A stretch of 64,000 bases of DNA from Streptosporangium lutulentum (GTDB taxonomy: Bacteria; Actinomycetota; Actinomycetes; Streptosporangiales; Streptosporangiaceae). The first letter of the stretch is position 1, and each line of letters opens with the position of its first letter. The notes under the pieces were generated by a model. That model was not told the origin of the DNA, ran no database searches, and worked only from the letters and a program-made list of their open reading frames with translations. The position numbers and the translations under genes are program-made. Of this stretch, positions 59,601 to 64,000 are shown piece by piece. Location of the stretch: assembly GCF_030811455.1 (NCBI RefSeq), contig NZ_JAUSQU010000001.1:9114001-9178000 (forward strand), written 5' to 3'.

Positions 59601-59624
59601 CCCCCGCAGGGGTTCCTGCGGGGG
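59601..59624 (-). terminator. Terminator after kgd
   Basis: CCCCCGCAGG, GGTT, CCTGCGGGGG: perfect 10-bp stem 37 nt beyond the kgd stop codon; on the minus strand it is followed by ATTTCCCGTT. Confidence 0.85.
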
Positions 59625-59660
59625 ACTCCGGGTGACGCCTGTTCCGCGCGGACGCGATCC

Positions 59661-62600
59661 CTAGTTGAAGATCTCGCCCAGCATCTGCTGCAGCTCCGCC
59701 TCGTGCGCGGAGTGCGATCCCGAGGCGGGGGAGGAGTTCGCCTTGCGGGAGACCCGCCTGATCGAACGCCCTCCGAGCGTGTCGGGGTTCTCGGCCAGCT
59801 TCAGCGTCAGGAACGGCCACGGACCCATGTTGATGGGTTCGTCCTGCGCCCACACCAGCTCGACGTCGTCGGCGTAGCGGTCCAGCTCGGCGAGGAGCGG
59901 GTTCGTCGGGAACGGGTAGAGCCGCTCCAGGCGGACGACCGCCACGTCGTTGCGGCCCTGCTTGTCACGGGCGCCGGCCAGGTCGTAGTAGACCTTGCCG
60001 GAGCAGAGCACGACCTTGCGGACGCCGGCCGGATCCACCGTGGTGTCGCCCAGCACCGGCCGGAACGACCCCGAGGTGAAGTCGCTGACCTTCGAGACCG
60101 CGGACTTGTGCCGCAGCAGCGACTTGGGCGTGAACACCACCAGCGGACGGCGCCGGTTCGACATCGTCTGCCAGCGCAGCAGGTGGAAGTAGTTCGCCGG
60201 GAGCGTCGGCTGGGCCACGGTCATGTTGTCCTGGGCGCACATCTGCAGGAAGCGTTCGATGCGTGCCGAGGAGTGGTCCGGGCCCTGGCCCTCGTAGCCG
60301 TGCGGCAGGAGAAGCGTGACCGAGGAGCGCTGGCCCCACTTCTGCTCGCCCGAGGTGATGTACTCGTCGATGATCGACTGGGCGCCGTTGACGAAGTCGC
60401 CGAACTGCGCCTCCCAGGCGACCAGCGCGTCGGGACGCTCCACGCTGTAGCCGTACTCGAAGCCGAGCGCGGCGTACTCGCTCAGCAGGGAGTCGTAGAT
60501 GTAGAACTTCGTGGTGCCCTGGTTGAAGGCCTTGAGCGGGGTGTGCTCCTCGCCCGTCACCCGGTCGACCAGCACCGCGTGGCGCTGGGTGAACGTGCCT
60601 CGCCGGGTGTCCTGGCCGACCACGCGGACGGGGTGGCCGTCGATCAGCAGCGAACCGAAGGCCAGGGTCTCGCCCATGCCCCAGTCGATGTGATCCTCGG
60701 AGACCATCTGGCCACGACGTTGCAGTACCGGCAGCAGACGCGGGTGGACCGTGAAGCCCTCCGGCATGTTGAGCTGGGTCTCCACGATCTGCTTGACGGT
60801 CTCCTCGGAGATGCCCGTCGGGTGGTCCTCGTGCGACCAGGGGACGTTCTCCCGGTCGACCGGGCGGGCGAACTCGCCGGTGGGCTCCTTGACCGCCGCG
60901 CGGGTCTCGGCGAAGGCGTTCTCCAGCTTGGCCTGGTAGTCGCGGAGCGCGCTCTCGGCCTCCTCCACCGTGATGTCGCCCCGGCCGATCAGCGCCTCGG
61001 TGTAGAGCTTGCGGGTGGAGCGCTTGGCGTCGATCAGGTCGTACATCAGCGGCTGGGTGAAGCCCGGGTTGTCGGCCTCGTTGTGGCCCCGGCGCCGGTA
61101 GCAGATCAGGTCGATCACGACGTCCTTGCGGAACGCCTGACGGTATTCGAACGCGAGGCGCCCGACCCGGACCACGGCCTCGGGGTCGTCCCCGTTGACG
61201 TGGAAGATCGGGGCCTGGATCATCCGGGCCACGTCGGTGGCGTACACGCTGGAGCGGGAGCTCGCCGGGCTCGTCGTGAAGCCGACCTGGTTGTTGACCA
61301 CGATGTGGACGGTGCCGCCGGTGCGGTAGCCGCGCAGCTGCGACAGGTTCAGGGTCTCGGCCACGACGCCCTGGCCCGCGAAGGCCGCGTCGCCGTGCAC
61401 GAGCACGGGCAGGACGGTGAAGCCCTCCTCGCCGCGCTCCAGCAGGTCCTGCTTGGCGCGGACCACGCCCTCCAGGACCGGGTCGACCGTCTCCAGGTGC
61501 GAGGGGTTGGCCACGACCGAGGTCTTGAGCTTGGAGCCGTCGGGAGAGATGAAGTCGCCGGACGAGCCCAGGTGGTACTTCACGTCGCCCGAGCCGTGGG
61601 CGCTGCGCGGGTCGATGTTGCCCTCGAACTCGCCGAAGATCTGGCCGTAGGACTTGCCCACGATGTTGGCCAGCACGTTGAGGCGGCCACGGTGGGCCAT
61701 GCCGACCACGGCCTCGTCGAGGTCGTCCTCCGCGGCGGCGCTGAGCACCGAGTCGAGCAGCGGGATCAGGGACTCGCCGCCCTCCAGCGAGAAGCGCTTC
61801 TGGCCGACGAACTTGGTCTGCAGGAACGTCTCGAACGCCTCGGCGGTGTTGAGCCGCTCCAGAACCCGGAGCTGCTCCTCACGGTCGGGCTTGGCGTGCG
61901 GGCGCTCCACCCGCGCCTGGATCCAGGCGCGCTCCTCGGGGTTCTGCATGTGCATGTACTCGACGCCGATGGTGCGGCAGTAGGAGTCGCGCAGCACGCC
62001 GAGGATCTCGCGCAGCTTCATCAGGGGCCGGCCGCCGAAACCGCCGGTGGCGAACTCGCGCTCAAGATCCCACAGCGTCAGCCCGTGCGACTTGATGTCG
62101 AGGTCGGGGTGCTTGCGCTGCTTGTACTCGAGCGGGTCGGTGTCGGCCATCAGGTGGCCGCGGACCCGGAAGGCGTGGATCAGCTCGATGACCCTGGCCG
62201 ACTTGGCCACGTCGTCGTCGTGCGTGGCGGAGATGTCCTGGACCCAGCGGACCGGCTCGTAGGGGATCCGGAGAGACTCGAAGATCTCGTCGTAGAAGCC
62301 GTCCTCGCCCAGCAGGAGCCGGTGGATCAGCCGCAGGAAGTCGCCCGACTGGGCGCCCTGGATGATCCGGTGGTCGTACGTGCTGGTGAGCGTCATGACC
62401 TTGCTCACCGCGAGGCGGGAGAGCGTCTCGGGGGAGGCCCCCTGGTATTCGGCCGGATACTCCATCGCCCCGACGCCGATGATCGTGCCCTGTCCCGGCA
62501 TCAGGCGCGGCACCGAGTGGACGGTGCCGATGGTGCCCGGGTTGGTCAGGGAGATCGTGGTGCCGGAGAAGTCGTCGACACCGAGCTTGCCCGCCCGGGC

Positions 62601-63323
62601 CTTGCGCACGACGTCTTCGTAGGCCACCCAGAACTGGCGGAAGTCGAGGTTTTCGGTGGCCTTGATCGACGGGACGAGGAGCTGGCGGGTGCCGTCGCTC
62701 TTGGCGACGTCGATGGCCAGGCCCAGGTTGATGTGCTCCGGCTTCAGCAGGACCGGCTTGCCGTCGACCTCGGTGTAGGCGTGGTTCATCTCCGGAAGGA
62801 GCTTGAGCGCCTTGACCACCGCGTAGCCGATCAGGTGCGTGAACGACACCTTGCCGCCGCGACCGCGCGACAGGTGGTTGTTGATCACGATGCGGTTGTC
62901 GACGAGCAGCTTCGCCGGGACCGCGCGCACGCTGGTCGCCGTCGGAACCACGAGGCTGGCCTCCATGTTGGCCGCCGTACGGGCGGCCGCGCCACGGAGT
63001 CGGACTTCCTCGGCACCGGCGGGCAACTTCGTCTCCTGCGTGAGTGGGGCCGCCGGGGCGGCCTTGGCCCTCGGCGCTGGGGTTGGCTGTGCGGCAGGCG
63101 GGGTCACCGGAGTCGCAGCGGGTGTTGGTGGAGCGGCTGTGGCCGCTCCCTGGGGCGCGGCTTTGCCGGACCCGGAATCAGGGGTGTAGTCAGCAAAGAA
63201 GTTCCACCAGGCACGGTCCACAGACTCGGGATCCTGGAGGTACTTCTGATACAGCTCGTCGACAAGCCATTCGTTTTGACCGAAGGCTGCCAGCGGGTTT
63301 GTCCGCGACGACTCAGACGACAC
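59661..63323 (-). CDS. kgd: Multifunctional 2-oxoglutarate metabolism enzyme (Kgd/SucA)
   Basis: 1220 residues from a GTG. N-terminal E1-type segment (EWLVDELYQKYLQDPESVDRAWWNFF region), a Pro/Ala linker (about 50-95), an E2-like acyltransferase domain (about 110-350) with YDHRIIQGAQSGDFLRLI, then the full 2-oxoglutarate dehydrogenase E1 (about 365-1220): GMAHRGRLNVLANIVGKSYG, GDAAFAGQGVVAETL, NNQVGFTT, and LPHGYEGQGPDHSSARIERF. This fused actinobacterial form serves the TCA cycle and has decarboxylase and carboligase activity. No lipoyl domain: the E2 part needs a separate lipoyl protein. It is regulated by GarA in mycobacteria; not visible here. Confidence 0.97.
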   Translation of the reverse strand: MSSESSRTNPLAAFGQNEWLVDELYQKYLQDPESVDRAWWNFFADYTPDSGSGKAAPQGAATAAPPTPAATPVTPPAAQPTPAPRAKAAPAAPLTQETKLPAGAEEVRLRGAAARTAANMEASLVVPTATSVRAVPAKLLVDNRIVINNHLSRGRGGKVSFTHLIGYAVVKALKLLPEMNHAYTEVDGKPVLLKPEHINLGLAIDVAKSDGTRQLLVPSIKATENLDFRQFWVAYEDVVRKARAGKLGVDDFSGTTISLTNPGTIGTVHSVPRLMPGQGTIIGVGAMEYPAEYQGASPETLSRLAVSKVMTLTSTYDHRIIQGAQSGDFLRLIHRLLLGEDGFYDEIFESLRIPYEPVRWVQDISATHDDDVAKSARVIELIHAFRVRGHLMADTDPLEYKQRKHPDLDIKSHGLTLWDLEREFATGGFGGRPLMKLREILGVLRDSYCRTIGVEYMHMQNPEERAWIQARVERPHAKPDREEQLRVLERLNTAEAFETFLQTKFVGQKRFSLEGGESLIPLLDSVLSAAAEDDLDEAVVGMAHRGRLNVLANIVGKSYGQIFGEFEGNIDPRSAHGSGDVKYHLGSSGDFISPDGSKLKTSVVANPSHLETVDPVLEGVVRAKQDLLERGEEGFTVLPVLVHGDAAFAGQGVVAETLNLSQLRGYRTGGTVHIVVNNQVGFTTSPASSRSSVYATDVARMIQAPIFHVNGDDPEAVVRVGRLAFEYRQAFRKDVVIDLICYRRRGHNEADNPGFTQPLMYDLIDAKRSTRKLYTEALIGRGDITVEEAESALRDYQAKLENAFAETRAAVKEPTGEFARPVDRENVPWSHEDHPTGISEETVKQIVETQLNMPEGFTVHPRLLPVLQRRGQMVSEDHIDWGMGETLAFGSLLIDGHPVRVVGQDTRRGTFTQRHAVLVDRVTGEEHTPLKAFNQGTTKFYIYDSLLSEYAALGFEYGYSVERPDALVAWEAQFGDFVNGAQSIIDEYITSGEQKWGQRSSVTLLLPHGYEGQGPDHSSARIERFLQMCAQDNMTVAQPTLPANYFHLLRWQTMSNRRRPLVVFTPKSLLRHKSAVSKVSDFTSGSFRPVLGDTTVDPAGVRKVVLCSGKVYYDLAGARDKQGRNDVAVVRLERLYPFPTNPLLAELDRYADDVELVWAQDEPINMGPWPFLTLKLAENPDTLGGRSIRRVSRKANSSPASGSHSAHEAELQQMLGEIFN

Positions 63324-63494
63324 GGCGGAAATCGCCTCTTCCGCAGATCGGCGTTAATGAAAAAGAGAACCTGTCCAAGGCTACTCGCCTCGGATGGAAC
63401 CTGCGCCAGTCTCAGCTCAGCTTCCTTGTCGATCCTCTCAGCACAGTCTAAAACGGTCACTCGCTGGAGATCTATTACGCCGCTCCGATTCCGG

Positions 63495-64000
63495 TCACCC
63501 CTGTCCGACCAGCCTGGACTCGACACGGACGCCCGGGGTGATCGTCTCCAGCATCTTGACCAGTTCTTTTCCCGCCTCCTCCAGCTCCTCCAGGGACATG
63601 GGCGCGAGCCGCTCCAGCAGGAACAGGGCGTCCGTGGTCTCCTCGGTGATCCGGGTCCTGACGCACTGCCGCCAGTTCCACCGGCGGCAGGTGACCCCCT
63701 TGTCGTCCCGCCAGACCACCTCGCCGATCTCCGGGTGGTCGATCGCCGGCTCGCCCTTCTCGACGACCTCGAACGGCTCCTCCCCGGTCGCGCGGATCAG
63801 CCTGGCGGTCCCCTCGTAGTGGTTCAGATCCTCTCCGCCGATGGGCAGGCCGTGCCTGACGCTGATCGCGTTGTAGGCGTCCACCACCTGGTTGATCTCG
63901 GGCAGAGGCATGCGCCTGACCAGGGCGTCCACCGACGGCCTGGTCCGCTGCGGCTTCGCCCCGAAGGCCCGGTAGGCGTCTCGCCACGCCTCGACCTTCG
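63495..64000 (-). CDS. B3/B4 tRNA-binding domain protein, partial (5' end beyond window)
   Basis: At least 168 residues; the frame is open to the window edge. VEAWRDAYRAFGAKPQRTRP, then SVDALVRRMPLPEINQVVD and AYNAISVRHGLPIGGEDL are typical of the free-standing B3/B4 (PheT-like) domain family. Then come EVVWRDDKGVTCRRWNWRQ and LEELEEAGKELVKMLE. These may act on misacylated tRNA or related substrates; activity unproven. An internal ATG exists at 63932, but homology extends upstream of it. Confidence 0.87.
   Translation of the reverse strand, partial: KVEAWRDAYRAFGAKPQRTRPSVDALVRRMPLPEINQVVDAYNAISVRHGLPIGGEDLNHYEGTARLIRATGEEPFEVVEKGEPAIDHPEIGEVVWRDDKGVTCRRWNWRQCVRTRITEETTDALFLLERLAPMSLEELEEAGKELVKMLETITPGVRVESRLVGQG

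Overview
The window is high-GC actinomycete chromosome, about 64 kb. Gene content and neighbourhoods fit the Streptosporangiaceae and relatives: SigR/RsrA, Ni-SOD with SodX, WhiB1 next to a PdtaS-type kinase, an NsdA-like regulator, Kgd and a subtilisin-inhibitor (SSI) protein. The genus is an inference; no single gene here proves it.

Layout. 1-1.2 kb: 3' end of a 23S rRNA gene and a 5S gene. 1.4-4.1 kb: a divergent NTF2-like/TetR pair with twin operators, and a divergent Lrp-AsnC/phenylalanine hydroxylase pair. 4.3-8.9 kb: pstSCAB, a PHO box upstream of pstS, and a response regulator at the operon end whose phosphoacceptor Asp is Ser. 9.2-16.7 kb: hisN, a thioesterase, rsgA, aroA, an SRAP protein, a DksA-type zinc finger, a methyltransferase and sigR-rsrA with a recognisable SigR autoregulatory promoter. 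16.7-25.5 kb: a sugar-nucleotide epimerase, two overlapping membrane HD-domain genes, biotin carboxylase plus a minimal biotinyl protein, and a PASTA Ser/Thr kinase. 25.7-30 kb: a ThDP enzyme, bioD, a GntR regulator and a decayed bioF-like ORF. 30-38.2 kb: pdtaS, whiB1 with a CRP-like site, a lipid kinase, rsbW-sigF, sodN/sodX, a CGNR protein and malic enzyme.

38.2-43.7 kb is an accessory-looking stretch: a toxin-gene remnant, an intact Phd/VapC-type pair, an HhH protein, a HAD protein, an unknown lipoprotein with an internal duplication and a drug exporter. 43.7-52.5 kb is the most unusual part: an NsdA-like regulator followed by four paralogous secreted chymotrypsin-fold proteins, all on the minus strand and all starting with TTG. 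One has Asp where the catalytic Ser should be. An SSI-family protease inhibitor is nested among them on the plus strand, divergent from one and convergent with another. 52.6-64 kb: a membrane-anchored unknown, an oxidoreductase, a secreted amidase, a TrkA-type K+ protein, a PadR/DUF4097 operon, DUF6104, kgd and a partial B3/B4-domain gene.

How genes work together. pst genes import phosphate under probable PhoP control. RsrA restrains SigR under reducing conditions. RsbW restrains SigF. SodX matures Ni-SOD. The PadR regulator probably autoregulates its DUF4097 operon. The protease cluster plus inhibitor looks like a self-contained extracellular proteolysis module with its own antagonist and a pseudoenzyme; this last reading is inference.
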